Below are positions 7,826 to 17,003 of a DNA stretch of 49,195 bases, one piece after another. Numbering within the stretch: position 1 is the first letter of the stretch; every line of letters begins with the position of its first letter. Source of the DNA: Actinopolyspora alba. Its GTDB lineage: Bacteria; Actinomycetota; Actinomycetes; Mycobacteriales; Pseudonocardiaceae. Made by a program: the position numbers and the translations under genes. Location: positions 1-49,195 of the forward strand of contig NZ_FOMZ01000004.1 of NCBI RefSeq assembly GCF_900112765.1. Direction: 5' to 3'. Below the pieces are notes generated by a model. It did no database searches. It saw only the letters and a program-made list of their open reading frames with translations, and had not been told where the DNA came from.

Positions 7826-8815
7826 TCAGTCCCCCAACAAAAGTTCGGTGAGTCGCCGTAGATCGTCGGAGGAACCGAACTCCACGACAATGCGCCCCTT
7901 CCGTTGCCCGGACTCCACCTTCACCTTGGTATCCAGCCAGTCGGCGAGGCGATCCTGCACTTCCTCGGCTCCCGCGAGCTCCATCTTGGGACGTTGCTTG
8001 GACTTCGGCTTCTCCGGCTGTTCCCGCTTCTTGAGCGTCACCTGCTCTTCGGCGGCACGCACCGAGAGCCCTTCCGCCACGATGCGGTTGGCGATCTCCT
8101 CCTGATCCTGCGCGTTGTCCAGGCTGAGCAGCGCTCGGGCGTGCCCGGCTGCGAGCACCCCGGCGGCGACTCGACGTTGCACGGGCAACGGCAGTCGCAG
8201 CAGGCGAATCATGTTGGTGATCACGGGCCTGCTGCGCCCGATCCGATCGGCCAGCTCGTCGTGGGTGACCTCGAACTCCTCCAGCAGCTGCTGATACGCG
8301 GAAGCCTCTTCCAGCGGATTGAGCTGCACCCGGTGGATGTTCTCCAGCAACGCGTCCCGCAACAACGCGTCGTCCTTGGTCTGCCGGACGATCGCGGGAA
8401 GCGTGGCCAATTCGGCCTGCTGCGCCGCTCGCCAACGGCGCTCTCCCATGATGAGTTCGTACTGCTCGCCATCGTCGAGCTCACGCACCACGATCGGCTG
8501 CATGAGACCGAACTCCTTGATGGAGTGTTCCAGCTCGGCGAGTGCGTCCTCGTCGAAAACCTGGCGTGGCTGCCTCGGGTTGGGAACTATCGCCGAGATC
8601 TCGATCTCACGGTAGACGGCTCCGGCGACGCTGTCGCTCGTTTCACGTGAAACAACGGGTTCCACGGCGGAGCCACCGGACGGGGGAGCGGTATCAGCTC
8701 CACCCGAAACCGTCACCGTGTCGAAATTATCCCCTTCCGGCGGCGCCTCCGATTCCGGAGCACTCGGAATGAGTGCGGCCAACCCGCGGCCCAAACCACC
8801 ACGACGCTCGGTCAT
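7826..8815 (-). CDS. parB: Chromosome-partitioning protein ParB
   Basis: 329 residues. ParB is a CTP-dependent DNA clamp that loads at parS and recruits SMC and ParA for origin segregation. N-terminal [13 protein letters not shown] is the ParA-stimulating peptide; the CTP-binding ParB/Srx domain holds NPRQPRQVF and MGERRWRAA (about residues 85-160); the helix-turn-helix [25 protein letters not shown] follows; the C-terminal [21 protein letters not shown] is the dimerisation part. Its ATG overlaps the parA stop as ATGA. A parS site (8640-8653) lies inside the gene and encodes VSRET in the variable linker. Confidence 0.97.
   Translation of the reverse strand: MTERRGGLGRGLAALIPSAPESEAPPEGDNFDTVTVSGGADTAPPSGGSAVEPVVSRETSDSVAGAVYREIEISAIVPNPRQPRQVFDEDALAELEHSIKEFGLMQPIVVRELDDGEQYELIMGERRWRAAQQAELATLPAIVRQTKDDALLRDALLENIHRVQLNPLEEASAYQQLLEEFEVTHDELADRIGRSRPVITNMIRLLRLPLPVQRRVAAGVLAAGHARALLSLDNAQDQEEIANRIVAEGLSVRAAEEQVTLKKREQPEKPKSKQRPKMELAGAEEVQDRLADWLDTKVKVESGQRKGRIVVEFGSSDDLRRLTELLLGD
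8640..8653. other. parS: parS site 2, inside parB
   Basis: Perfect GTTTCACGTGAAAC within the parB linker-coding region; read in frame it encodes VSRET. Confidence 0.95.
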
Positions 8816-9813
8816 GACGTCTTCCTCTCCGTACCGCGCTCGGCGATCTCACGAGCAGCATCCAAGTAACTCATGGAACCCCGCGAGCCGGGGTCGTAAC
8901 TCAGCACGGTTTGCCCGAAGCCGGGAGCCTCGGAAATCTTGACGCTACGCGGGATGACGGTTCGCAGTGCCCGCTCACCGAAATAGTTGCGGACTTCCTC
9001 GGTAACCTGTTCGGCGAGCTTCGTGCGTCCGTCGTACATGGTCAGCAACACGGTGGAGACGTTGAGCCCGGGGTTGAGGTACGACTGCACCAGCTCGATG
9101 TTGTTGATCAGTTGCCCCAGCCCCTCCAGTGCGTAGTACTCGCACTGGATCGGGATCACCACTTCGTGCGCGCCCACCAGTGCGTTCACCGTGAGCAGTC
9201 CCAACGAGGGCGGGCAGTCGATGAAGACGTAGTCGTAGTCCAGCTCGTCGAGTACCGCCGGTCGCAGTGCCTCTCGCAGTCTCGCCTCGCGAGCGACCAT
9301 CGTGACGAGCTCCACCTCCGCGCCTGCCAGATCGATGGTGGCGGGCACACAGCTGAGGTTCTCCGACTGTGTACTGGTGGCGGCGGCGTCGGCGACGCCG
9401 ATCTCACCGAGCAGGAGTTGGTAGACCGAGGGAACCCCCGCCTGGTGATCGACTCCCAACGCGGTACTGGCGTTTCCCTGCGGATCGAGATCTATGACCA
9501 GAACCCGCAGCCCCTGCACTGCCAGCGCGGTGGCCAGGTTGACCGTGCTGGTCGTCTTTCCCACGCCGCCTTTCTGGTTGGCGACGGTCATGATCCGACG
9601 CTCATCGGGTTTGGGCAGTCGGGTCGATTCCGGCGCCGGGGAGGAGGTGCTCCGTTTCGCCTCCTCCACGAGAGGAGTCCAGGCGGTCCAATCGGAACTC
9701 GCTTCCTCCGCCTGCGCTCCCTCGCCGGCCACGGCGGGGAAACGCATCCCACCCATGGAACGACCCTTTGTTTCACGTGAAACACCATCGGTCTGGTTCG
9801 ATTCCGGGGTCAC
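8812..9813 (-). CDS. parA: Chromosome-partitioning ATPase ParA (Soj)
   Basis: 333 residues from a GTG at 9813, nine bases after AAAGGA; a GTG at 9819 overlapping the rsmG stop would add two residues. ParA is a deviant Walker-A ATPase that forms nucleoid-bound dimers and moves ParB-bound origins. Visible motifs are KGGVGKTT (deviant Walker A), [11 protein letters not shown] (Walker B) and [15 protein letters not shown]. About 85 residues of low-complexity sequence precede the ATPase core (MTVANQKGG...), including VSRET encoded by parS site 3. It is in one operon with rsmG upstream and parB downstream (4-base overlap). Confidence 0.96.
   Translation of the reverse strand: MTPESNQTDGVSRETKGRSMGGMRFPAVAGEGAQAEEASSDWTAWTPLVEEAKRSTSSPAPESTRLPKPDERRIMTVANQKGGVGKTTSTVNLATALAVQGLRVLVIDLDPQGNASTALGVDHQAGVPSVYQLLLGEIGVADAAATSTQSENLSCVPATIDLAGAEVELVTMVAREARLREALRPAVLDELDYDYVFIDCPPSLGLLTVNALVGAHEVVIPIQCEYYALEGLGQLINNIELVQSYLNPGLNVSTVLLTMYDGRTKLAEQVTEEVRNYFGERALRTVIPRSVKISEAPGFGQTVLSYDPGSRGSMSYLDAAREIAERGTERKTS
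9770..9783. other. parS: parS site 3, inside the 5' part of parA
   Basis: Perfect GTTTCACGTGAAAC. It encodes VSRET in the non-conserved N-terminal extension of ParA. Confidence 0.95.
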
Positions 9814-9815
9814 CG

Positions 9816-10523
9816 TCACCGTTCCTTTCTGTTTGGCCGCTTGTCCGGCCGACGCGTCCCCGCCCCACGAGCTCGCCTTCCGGAGCCGGCGGAACGCGAC
9901 GGAGCCGCATCCGAACGCCGCACCACGACGACATTGGCGGGAGTCTCGAGCACATCCGCTCCGCAATGGCGTACCTCGGCCGACACACCACCACGACGTG
10001 CTATCGCGGCACGATCACGCTCCAGCTCCTCGGACGCGCTGGCACCTTTCTGCGCGAGCAGCAGGCCGCCCGGACGCAGCAGCGGCAGACACCATTCGGC
10101 GAGCCGCTCCAGCGAGCTCACTGCCCGAGCGACCACGAAGTCCTGATCGTGCAGCCGGGCACGGATAGGTTTTTCCTCCGCTCGTCCCCGCACCACCGTC
10201 ACGGACAGTCCCAGATCATCCGACAGTTCCTCCAGCCACGCGACCCGACGCGCCATCGGTTCCAGCAATGTGACGGTCAGATCGGGACGAGCGATCGCGA
10301 GCGGTATACCGGGCAGTCCCGCCCCGGAGCCGACATCGACCACCGTGGCTTCACGTGGCAACAACTCCCGCAACACTGCCGAGTTGTAGATGTGGCGTTC
10401 CCAGAGCCGGTCTCCCTCCCTCGGACCGATCAAGCCACGTTGCACGCCATCCGTCAAGAGGCGTTCCGCGAACTCGCTCGCCAATGGCGCCCGATCACCG
10501 AAAATCATCCGCTCCGGTGACAT
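9816..10523 (-). CDS. rsmG: 16S rRNA m7G527 methyltransferase RsmG (GidB)
   Basis: 235 residues from the ATG at 10523, which has AGGGG eight bases upstream; a TTG at 10601 would add 26 poorly conserved residues. RsmG methylates N7 of G527 in 16S rRNA; loss gives low-level streptomycin resistance in many bacteria. The SAM-binding motif VVDVGSGAGLPGIPLAI, WERHIYNSAVL and VVARAVSSLERLAEWCLPLL are characteristic. The tail is Arg-rich (RSAGSGRRARGAGTRRPDKR). The stop is three bases from the chosen parA start, so rsmG, parA and parB are cotranscribed. Confidence 0.95.
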   Translation of the reverse strand: MSPERMIFGDRAPLASEFAERLLTDGVQRGLIGPREGDRLWERHIYNSAVLRELLPREATVVDVGSGAGLPGIPLAIARPDLTVTLLEPMARRVAWLEELSDDLGLSVTVVRGRAEEKPIRARLHDQDFVVARAVSSLERLAEWCLPLLRPGGLLLAQKGASASEELERDRAAIARRGGVSAEVRHCGADVLETPANVVVVRRSDAAPSRSAGSGRRARGAGTRRPDKRPNRKER

Positions 10524-10647
10524 TCCCTCAACCCCTCGCACAGCTTCACCCGCATCATTCTCGGCCGGGAACCGCCCGACCGGACTCTCTTCGTCCAACA
10601 ACCCGCCTCTTCGATACCCCGGCTTCGATCCCGTTCATCATAGAGTT

Positions 10648-10661
10648 GTTTCACGTGAAAC
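10648..10661. other. parS: parS site 4
   Basis: Perfect GTTTCACGTGAAAC in the leader of the rsmG operon. Confidence 0.95.
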
Positions 10662-10814
10662 ACGCCCCGAAGGCAGGCTTCGACACAGTCACCCACGAAA
10701 AACGAATACTTCTCACTCCGCATGGGTGCACCCCGCCGAACGGCCACGCCGCGCCCCTCGGGCAACGACCCCGGGCCGCCCCGCACATCACCACGCGAGC
10801 GAGACCGCCGCACT

Positions 10815-10828
10815 GTTTCACGTGAAAC
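10815..10828. other. parS: parS site 5
   Basis: Perfect GTTTCACGTGAAAC, 167 bases from site 4, on the oriC-facing side of the cluster. Confidence 0.95.
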
Positions 10829-10910
10829 GCCCCGCGACCGTGTGAGCCCACCCCACGGCGAAGCCACAGGACGAAGCCCCACGGCGAAGCCAGAGACCCC
10901 GCCGAACACA

Positions 10911-10947
10911 ATGCTGCCCCTGTGACGCGGTGTCACAGGGGCAGCAT
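10911..10947. terminator. 16-bp perfect hairpin, terminator of the rpmH-jag operon
   Basis: ATGCTGCCCCTGTGAC (10911-10926) pairs perfectly with GTCACAGGGGCAGCAT (10932-10947) around a 5-base loop. It lies 43 bases past the jag stop in the direction of transcription. Confidence 0.8.
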
Positions 10948-10989
10948 GACAACGAACCGGTCCGGTCGGAACGACCACACGCCGAGGAA

Positions 10990-11556
10990 TCACCCGGCCC
11001 GGTAAACGACCACACGCCTGCTGGGCGGCTCTCCCTCGCCCTCGCTGGTAACTCCCGACACGGCGGCGACCGCGTCGTGCACCACCTTGCGCTCGAACGG
11101 ACTCATCGGGCGCAGCCGCTGGGTCTTACCGGTACTCGCGACCTTCTCGGCCGTTCGACGGCCGAGATCACTGAGTTCGTCACGCCGGTTCGCGCGCCAA
11201 TCGGCGATGTCGAGCATCAGCCTGCTGCGCACCCCGGTTTCCTGCTGCACGGCCAGCCGGGTGAGTTCCTGCACGGCTTCGAGTACCTCGCCCTGCGAAC
11301 CGACGAGCTTCTCGAGGTCCTTGCCGCCTTCCACGCTCACCACGGCACGCCCCGACTCCACATCCAGATCGATGTCGCCGTCGTAGTCGAGCAGGTCCAA
11401 CAGCCGTTCCAGGTAGTCACCGGCGATATCGCCTTCGCGCACCAGATCGGCTTCGCTTCTGGCCGTCGATCCACTGTCCCGATCAGTGGCCTGTTCGGAA
11501 CCACTGACTGCCACGGACTGCTCGTCCTGGCCGGCCTCCTGCACGGTATCGGACAC
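10990..11556 (-). CDS. jag: Jag/KhpB RNA-binding protein (KH-R3H, SpoIIIJ-associated)
   Basis: 188 residues from a GTG with AGAGGAG upstream. The layout is an acidic N-terminal region, a KH-II domain (ESGRAVVSVEGGKDLEKLVGSQGEVLEAVQEL, about residues 66-100) and a C-terminal R3H domain (ANRRDELSDLGRRTAEKV ... MSPFERKVVHDAV). It binds RNA in the cytoplasm and in Gram-positives is linked to cell elongation control. It follows yidC in the order found throughout actinobacteria (Rv3920c). Confidence 0.92.
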   Translation of the reverse strand: MSDTVQEAGQDEQSVAVSGSEQATDRDSGSTARSEADLVREGDIAGDYLERLLDLLDYDGDIDLDVESGRAVVSVEGGKDLEKLVGSQGEVLEAVQELTRLAVQQETGVRSRLMLDIADWRANRRDELSDLGRRTAEKVASTGKTQRLRPMSPFERKVVHDAVAAVSGVTSEGEGEPPSRRVVVYRAG

Positions 11557-11588
11557 TGGGTGTCTCCTCTCTGGAGCTGCTTACGGAT

Positions 11589-12536
11589 TCACCGGTGCTC
11601 GTCCGGCTTGTCCGTGTCGCTGGAACGGTCTTCCGGTATTCCGGGCAATTCGGCTCGCTCGTCGTCTTCCGGTCGGGCACGGGAGTCCACGCGCTCGACC
11701 GGCGAGGAATCGATCACCGCGGGCGCCGCGTCCGGCGTCTGCCGCCGCTGTGCTTCCTCCTCGTCGATACGTCGAAACACGATACGCTGCTGCCCGAGGG
11801 TCCAGAAGTTGTTCGCCAACCAGTACAGCAGGATCGCCAACGGCAGGAACGGGCCGGCTACCACGGCGAACGCCGGAAAGAGCCACAGCATGACCCGATT
11901 CATCATCGCCTGCTGGTTCGGAGCGGGCGAGGGGGTGCGTTCGCCACGCTGCCTGGCTATCGAATGTCTGGTGGTGAAATGCGTCGCGACCCCCGCCGCT
12001 ATCATCAATGGAACTCCGACCGACAGCATCGAGACCCGATCGGTTCCGAAAGTGCTCAGCGTCTCGGCAGGAGCCGTGAGCGTGCCGGAAAGGCTCGCTC
12101 CGAACAAGTGGGCGTCGAGGAAGGAACGCACCCCCTCCGCGCCGAAGAAGTAGTTGCTCTCCTCGTTCGGCTGAAAACCGTTGAGCACCCGGAACAACCC
12201 GATGAAGACCGGCACCTGCACGATCATGGGCAGACATCCACCGAGTGGATTGAACCCCTGCTCGGACTGCAGCTTGCGCATCTCGGCGGTGAGACGCTGC
12301 GGATCATCGGGGTAGTCCCGCTGCAGCTGCTGTATCCGCGGCGCGACCTCCTGCATCTTGCGCATGGAGCGGACCTGGTGCACGAAGGGCTTGAACAGCA
12401 GGGTCCGCAATGTGAACACCAGGAACATCACGGACAGCGCCCAGGCGAAACCACTGTCCGGACCGAGCAGCGCCCCGAACACGGCATGCCACAACCACAG
12501 GATGAACGAGACCGGGTAATTGATGAAGTCCAGCAC
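11589..12536 (-). CDS. yidC: Membrane protein insertase YidC/Oxa1
   Basis: 315 residues, GTG start. YidC inserts and folds membrane proteins. Visible marks are the first segment ISFILWLWHAVFGALLG-like helix (about residues 6-28), the RSMRKMQEVAPRIQQLQRDY cytoplasmic coiled segment, the conserved MRKLQSEQGFNPLGGCLPMIVQVPVFIGLF block (about 87-115) and later hydrophobic segments ending LPLAILLYWLANNFWTLGQQ. A charged, disordered C-terminal tail of about 60 residues follows. It is the usual partner of yidD, rnpA and rpmH; there is a six-base gap to yidD. Confidence 0.95.
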   Translation of the reverse strand: MLDFINYPVSFILWLWHAVFGALLGPDSGFAWALSVMFLVFTLRTLLFKPFVHQVRSMRKMQEVAPRIQQLQRDYPDDPQRLTAEMRKLQSEQGFNPLGGCLPMIVQVPVFIGLFRVLNGFQPNEESNYFFGAEGVRSFLDAHLFGASLSGTLTAPAETLSTFGTDRVSMLSVGVPLMIAAGVATHFTTRHSIARQRGERTPSPAPNQQAMMNRVMLWLFPAFAVVAGPFLPLAILLYWLANNFWTLGQQRIVFRRIDEEEAQRRQTPDAAPAVIDSSPVERVDSRARPEDDERAELPGIPEDRSSDTDKPDEHR

Positions 12537-12542
12537 TTCGGG

Positions 12543-12866
12543 CTACTCCTCGCCGGTGGAAGGATCTGTGGCGCGACGCGTGTCACGGGGCGGCGGAACC
12601 GGATCTATCCCGCCCGGGTGCCAGGGACCACAGCGCGACAGTCGCCGCAGCGTCAGCCAACCGCCCCTGAGAGCGCCGTGGACCCGCAGCGCCTCCACGG
12701 CATAGGCACTGCAACTCGGATAGAACCGGCAGGTGGGCGGAAGTATCGGTGATACGACCTTGCGGTAGACGTGGATCGGCAACGAGAGCAGCCAGGCGAT
12801 CGGCCCCGGGCGAGTCACGGGAGCCGCTGCCGAGTCATCGGACGAACCGGGATCTTGCTCTGCCAT
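12543..12866 (-). CDS. yidD: Membrane protein insertion efficiency factor YidD
   Basis: 107 residues. YidD is a small peripheral protein that assists YidC-dependent insertion. The family core is complete: [34 protein letters not shown], with the conserved Cys residues of [11 protein letters not shown], then [17 protein letters not shown]. Hydrophilic tails flank it. Its ATG shares one base with the rnpA stop (TAATG), so translation is coupled. Confidence 0.94.
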   Translation of the reverse strand: MAEQDPGSSDDSAAAPVTRPGPIAWLLSLPIHVYRKVVSPILPPTCRFYPSCSAYAVEALRVHGALRGGWLTLRRLSRCGPWHPGGIDPVPPPRDTRRATDPSTGEE

Positions 12867-13363
12867 TACGCGGGATCCGTGGTGGAGTGGGCACCACCGT
12901 CCGATTGATCACCCGGAACCGGCAGGCCCAACTTGCGAGCGGCCCTGTCCAGGTCCCGGCCGAGTTCCGCACTGGTGGCCGCTGCCGCCGGCGGCAGCGC
13001 TCGTACCACCACCATTGTGCCCGCGGGCAACACCGGAATGCGGTCACGCATCAGATGACGCAGCTGTCGCGACACCCTGTGCCGGACCACCGCGTTGCCG
13101 ACGGCCTTACTCACGACGAAACCCACCCTGGGTTGCTCCCGCTTTTCCAGGGTGGGCGGACTGTCGGATGTTCCGCGCTTATTCTCGTCGTCGGGTTCAG
13201 CGACGGCATCGCCGGCAGCCCGGGACTTCACGGCCGGTTCGGCATCCACCGTCCCGCACGTCAGTGCGTGCAGCACGAGCCGTGGCCTGCCCGCTCGACG
13301 TCCACGACGTACGACCCGGGTGAAATCCTGGCTGCGCCTGAGCCGCGCTGCCGCTGGAAGCAC
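12866..13363 (-). CDS. rnpA: Ribonuclease P protein component
   Basis: 165 residues, about 45 more than most RnpA proteins. It is the protein subunit that helps the RNase P RNA mature tRNA 5' ends. N-terminal [16 protein letters not shown] and the RNA-binding segment [24 protein letters not shown] are typical. The extra length is mostly an Asp/Glu/Lys-rich insertion at about residues 37-77, between the first strand and PRVGFVVSK. It lies 12 bases after rpmH and overlaps yidD. Confidence 0.93.
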   Translation of the reverse strand: MLPAAARLRRSQDFTRVVRRGRRAGRPRLVLHALTCGTVDAEPAVKSRAAGDAVAEPDDENKRGTSDSPPTLEKREQPRVGFVVSKAVGNAVVRHRVSRQLRHLMRDRIPVLPAGTMVVVRALPPAAAATSAELGRDLDRAARKLGLPVPGDQSDGGAHSTTDPA

Positions 13364-13375
13364 GGCCCGCCCCGA

Positions 13376-13519
13376 TCAGGCGGTCAGACGCTTACGGCCC
13401 CTGCGGCGCCGGGCGGTCACGATGGCGCGGCCGGCCCTGGTGTGCATCCGCTGCCGGAAGCCATGCGTCCTGGCCCGTTTGCGGTTGTTCGGCTGGTAGG
13501 TGCGCTTGCCCTTGCTCAC
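13376..13519 (-). CDS. rpmH: 50S ribosomal protein L34
   Basis: 47 residues from a GTG with GGGAGAG upstream. The sequence [18 protein letters not shown] continues with [16 protein letters not shown] and a basic C-terminus RGRKRLTA, which is diagnostic for L34. It is the first gene of the minus-strand operon rpmH-rnpA-yidD-yidC-jag and is divergent from dnaA, the ancestral arrangement at bacterial origins. Confidence 0.97.
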   Translation of the reverse strand: MSKGKRTYQPNNRKRARTHGFRQRMHTRAGRAIVTARRRRGRKRLTA

Positions 13520-14083
13520 GGTCGGCTCTCCCGGTTACTACAGGCCAACCATGCGCCTTACAAGGCACAAGATGGCCGCTGTGGCTCGGTCAAGTGTCCC
13601 CGCGCTGGAAAGCGGAAGCGGCTTTGGAGCTTTATCCGCGGCAGGCGCACGCACTCTGTCGTACGCGCACGATCCCGTGCGGACGAACCAGGTTGGGCGC
13701 CGGATCGGGTTTCGCGACCGACACAACCGTCGAACGCCCGCATTACAGCGGGAGACCCAACGAGGGTACTTACTCGAACGCCGAGCCGCGTAGCCGGGGT
13801 GCCGGTCAGCGAGGGGAACGGCGCCACGACCAGGATAGTGCCGGGGTCTCCGTACTCGATCAAGGCCGCCCCGAAGAGCGGGCGGAGCGCCACGGACGCC
13901 CCCGACAGTCACGAGCCTCCGGCTCTGTCGTACCTTCGGCAGAGCTGTGGACAACTCTGTGGATACCTCGTTTCCACCTTGTCGTACACAGGTGATTCGA
14001 CCCGGAACCGGCCGAGCGGAACTCACGAGCCCGCCACCGGGGCATCCGGAGTCCCACGGCAACGAGGGGAGGGGAGCTCAGCG
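13520..14083. other. rpmH-dnaA divergent intergenic region
   Basis: These 564 bases must hold the rpmH and dnaA promoters. Two DnaA-box-like sequences, TGTGGACAA (13946-13954) and TGTGGATAC (13958-13966), lie 118-138 bases before the dnaA start and suggest autoregulation by DnaA. A GAGGGGAGGGGAG ribosome site (14065-14076) precedes dnaA. I see no gene here. Confidence 0.6.
13946..13966 (-). promoter_or_regulatory. Two DnaA boxes upstream of dnaA
   Basis: TGTGGACAA (exact complement of the actinobacterial box TTGTCCACA) and TGTGGATAC, starts 12 bases apart, in the dnaA leader. Confidence 0.6.
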
Positions 14084-15973
14084 GTGTCGGACCACCAAGC
14101 CGATCTCGGCCGGGTCTGGGACGAGGTGGTGCACGAGCTGTCATCGGGAACGCTCTCACCCCAACAGCGCGCGTGGATGCGCGTGACACGTCCCATCGGG
14201 CTGCTGGACGGGACCGCCCTGCTGGCGGCCCCGAGCGACTTCGCGAAAGAGGCCATCGAGCGCGCCCTGCGGGACCCGATAACCGACGCGCTCTCGCGCA
14301 GGCTCGGCAGAGAGATCTCGCTGGCCGTGAAAGTGGACACCGCCGTTCCCGCCCCGACGCGCCCCGTCACCCCACAGTCCATGGGCGAGGAGGACGGGGA
14401 GGACGTCCCCGGTTCGGTCGATGCCGATCCGGACCCCGACCCGGAGCCCGTCGACGAGGGCCGGTGGCAGTTCGGTCAGGTCGAGCTGCCCTACGAAACC
14501 GGCTACGGCGCCACACCGGGGAACGGGCCGGTGGGCTACATCCCCACGGACGAGGCGCAGGGATGGCACGGCAGGCCGAGCGAGCACCGGCAACGCCCCC
14601 AAACCACGCACGAGACCGAGGACTACGGCAACACCGCGCACACGGGTTCGATCAGCGGGGCGCTCCCCCCGGCCCCGCCGGAGCAGCACCGCCCCGGGAG
14701 TACGGGTTCGGACTACTCGTGGCAGGGCATGACCCCCCTGCCGTTCGGTCCGCAGTACCGGGCCGGCGAACAGCACACCGACGGTGAGAGCGACTCCGAG
14801 CCCGAGGAGGACGAGGAGGGGGAGGCCCTGCGGGCGGCCAACGAGATCTGGCCGACCTTCGGCGGCGACAACAAACCGGAGCAGCAGCAGGGACAGCCCT
14901 ACACGGCTCCCAAGAACGGTCCCCCCACCTCCCAGACCCGGTTGAACGCGAAGTACACCTTCGACACCTTCGTGATCGGTTCCTCCAACAGGTTCGCGCA
15001 CGCGGCCGCCGTCGCCGGGGCGGAGGCACCGGCGCGCGCCTACAACCCGCTGTTCATATGGGGGGAGTCCGGATTGGGCAAAACCCACCTGCTGCACGCG
15101 GTCGGCCACTACACCCAGCGGCTCTTCCCGGGAATGCGGGTGCGCTACGTCTCCACCGAGGAGTTCACCAACGACTTCATCAACTCGCTGCGGGACGACC
15201 GGCAGGTGGCCTTCCAGCGGCGTTACCGGGACGTGGACGTGCTGCTGGTGGACGACGTGCAGTTCCTGGAGGGCAAGGAGGGAACCCAGGAGGAGTTCTT
15301 CCACACCTTCAACACGCTGCACAACTCGAACAAGCAGATCGTGGTTTCCTCCGACCGGCCGCCGAAGAGCCTGCACACACTGGAGGACCGGCTGCGCACC
15401 CGGTTCGAGTGGGGACTGATCACCGATATCCAGCCCCCCGAACTGGAGACCCGCATCGCGATCCTGCGGAAGAAGGCGGCGCAGGACCGGCTGGCCGCGC
15501 CCGCGGAGGTGCTGGAGTTCATCGCGGCACGCATCGAGCGCAACATCCGGGAGCTGGAGGGCGCGCTGATCCGGGTGACCGCGTTCGCATCGCTGAACCA
15601 ACAGCCGGTGGACGTGCAGCTCGCCGAGATCGTGCTGCGCGATCTGATTCCGGACGACGCCCAGCCCCCGGAGATCAGCACGCAGACCATCATGTCCATG
15701 ACCGCCGAGTTCTTCGGCGTGACGGTGGACGATCTGTGCGGCCCGGGCAAGACCAAGGCGCTCGCCCAGGCGAGGCAGATCGCCATGTACCTCTGCCGCG
15801 AACTCACCGACTCCTCACTGCCCAAGATCGGCCAGAGCTTCGGTGGACGGGACCACACGACGGTGATGCACGCCGACAAGAAGATCCGCAAGGCGATGGC
15901 CGAGCGACGCCGGGTCTACGACCACGTGCAGGAACTCACCGCCAGGATCAAGCAGCAGGCCTCGTTCCTCTGA
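14084..15973 (+). CDS. dnaA: Chromosomal replication initiator DnaA
   Basis: 629 residues from a GTG at 14084 with a strong polypurine ribosome site about eight bases upstream; the frame stays open far upstream but without homology. DnaA-ATP binds the boxes in oriC, melts the origin and loads helicase. Domain I is about residues 1-90; domain II is a very long acidic, Pro/Gly/Gln-rich linker (about 95-285), as in Streptomyces; domain III has Walker A GESGLGKT (327-334) and Walker B LLVDDVQF (387-394); domain IV ends with the DNA-binding signature [15 protein letters not shown]. oriC follows directly. Confidence 0.97.
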   Translation: MSDHQADLGRVWDEVVHELSSGTLSPQQRAWMRVTRPIGLLDGTALLAAPSDFAKEAIERALRDPITDALSRRLGREISLAVKVDTAVPAPTRPVTPQSMGEEDGEDVPGSVDADPDPDPEPVDEGRWQFGQVELPYETGYGATPGNGPVGYIPTDEAQGWHGRPSEHRQRPQTTHETEDYGNTAHTGSISGALPPAPPEQHRPGSTGSDYSWQGMTPLPFGPQYRAGEQHTDGESDSEPEEDEEGEALRAANEIWPTFGGDNKPEQQQGQPYTAPKNGPPTSQTRLNAKYTFDTFVIGSSNRFAHAAAVAGAEAPARAYNPLFIWGESGLGKTHLLHAVGHYTQRLFPGMRVRYVSTEEFTNDFINSLRDDRQVAFQRRYRDVDVLLVDDVQFLEGKEGTQEEFFHTFNTLHNSNKQIVVSSDRPPKSLHTLEDRLRTRFEWGLITDIQPPELETRIAILRKKAAQDRLAAPAEVLEFIAARIERNIRELEGALIRVTAFASLNQQPVDVQLAEIVLRDLIPDDAQPPEISTQTIMSMTAEFFGVTVDDLCGPGKTKALAQARQIAMYLCRELTDSSLPKIGQSFGGRDHTTVMHADKKIRKAMAERRRVYDHVQELTARIKQQASFL

Positions 15974-16020
15974 GCGGGTTTCGTCGGCTCGGGCCGCGTA
16001 GCGGCGCGGGTGGCGGAGCC

Positions 16021-16141
16021 TCTGGCACGGCTCTCGCTGCGGGTAGGCCCGACTTCGGGTAGCGGTCTACACAACGTCGGGTCTTCCTCGCGAGAGCCGC
16101 ACGCGAGAACCCGCGGCGCGGCGATTTCGTGGGAAATTGAC
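16021..16141 (-). repeat. Dispersed structured intergenic repeat, copy B
   Basis: Read on the minus strand it gives AATTTCCCACGAAATCGCCG, CCGCGGGTTCTCGCGTGCGG, CTCTCGCGAGGAAGACCCGA, CGTTGTGTAGACCGCTACCC and GAAGTCGGG, then GCGAGAGCCGTGCC. It lacks the 50-base middle part of copies A and C. GGCTCTCGC / GCGAGAGCC and CCCGAC / GTCGGG form nested stems. It starts 47 bases after dnaA. Confidence 0.8.
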
Positions 16142-16223
16142 GCCGCCCTCCGCCGTGACCGAGCGGTCCGATGCCTCCGGGACACCTCGCCCGACGAATC
16201 GGATAAATCGCGCAAAACGGGAG

Positions 16224-16679
16224 TGTGCACAACCTTGATCACGTTGCGTGCCCAGGGTGGGCAAAGATCACACAAATGTGAATTTCCACATCTGAACCCC
16301 GCTGAAAGTCACTCGGAAGTGGGGTTGTGCACAGCTTTCGGGATCCCCAAGGATGAGCTGGAACAGCGCCCGATCGCCTCACAGGCTGTACACAACAGCG
16401 GGGAACTTGCCCACAGCTACCCTCAAGTTGCCCACAGGATGTCCACAGATTTATCCACAACCTGATCGAGCGATCATGGCATATCCACAAGCACTGGGGA
16501 CAACCTGCGAAAATCTTGGGGATCGACTGTGGATCAACATGCCACAACTGTGGACAACTCGACTTGTGGACAAATCGATCCACACTGAGGCTTATTCATC
16601 CCCAAGTTGCCCACAGGATTCTCCACAGCCAGGTAGGGTCGCTCAGCAGCGAAAAACCGGGTTGTCCCCAATGTCCACA
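16224..16679. other. oriC: DnaA-box cluster of oriC (about 18 boxes)
   Basis: Boxes matching TTGTCCACA or its common variants start at 16325 (TTGTGCACA), 16407, 16428 and 16607 (TTGCCCACA), 16439 and 16671 (ATGTCCACA), 16451 (TTATCCACA), 16481 (ATATCCACA), 16576 (CGATCCACA), 16619 (TTCTCCACA), 16662 (TTGTCCCCA) and 16282 (ATTTCCACA). In the opposite direction they lie at 16224 (TGTGCACAA), 16387 (TGTACACAA), 16495 (TGGGGACAA), 16528 (TGTGGATCA), 16549 and 16565 (TGTGGACAA). Both orientations and dense packing are typical of actinobacterial origins. Confidence 0.92.
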
Positions 16680-17003
16680 GCCCCTACTACGCCTGCGTTG
16701 TTTGGTTTTTCTCTTAAAGACAAGGGGAAACGAAGTAGGGCCGCGAGTCAAGATCAATTTCTCGGGAGCTCCGGGCTCGACTAGCCGAGAAACCCCGGAC
16801 CCACGTCATGGGCGCAGAGCGCACGCTCTACCGTGGGAGACCCATCGGGCTTGAGAGCCGCCGCGGTTCCGCCGCGCTGGGTGGGGGCTCGAAGCACGAT
16901 TCGCCGTACCCGCTTCGGTTCGCGGTGCACAGCACACCCGCATCCCGTTCGACCAGGCTCTCCACGACCGAGACGTCGTGGAACCGGAACCGAAAGGACA
17001 CTC

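Larger units (their letters stand above)
10524..10989. other. Intergenic region between jag and rsmG
   Basis: These 466 bases hold two parS sites (10648-10661 and 10815-10828) and a 16-bp hairpin (10911-10947). The rsmG-parA-parB promoter should lie here; I cannot assign its hexamers. No gene is supported. Confidence 0.6.
15974..17003. other. oriC: dnaA-dnaN intergenic region containing oriC
   Basis: 1,030 bases without a gene. The first part holds copy B of the dispersed repeat (16021-16141). The middle (16224-16679) is dense with DnaA boxes. An AT-rich, T-rich stretch follows (about 16690-16735: GTTTGGTTTTTCTCTTAAAG), a candidate unwinding element. The dnaN leader completes it, with GAAAGGA before the dnaN ATG. 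Confidence 0.9.

Noticed and set aside
12749-14083. Upstream extension of the dnaA frame to a 1,074-residue protein
   Set aside because: The extension overlaps rnpA, rpmH and their control region on the other strand, has no DnaA-like sequence, and a strong ribosome site precedes GTG 14084.
16067-16264. Small frames encoding NFPRNRR-like peptides at 7273, 16067 and 36588
   Set aside because: Their similarity to each other comes from the dispersed DNA repeat and not from a conserved protein; starts and frames differ.
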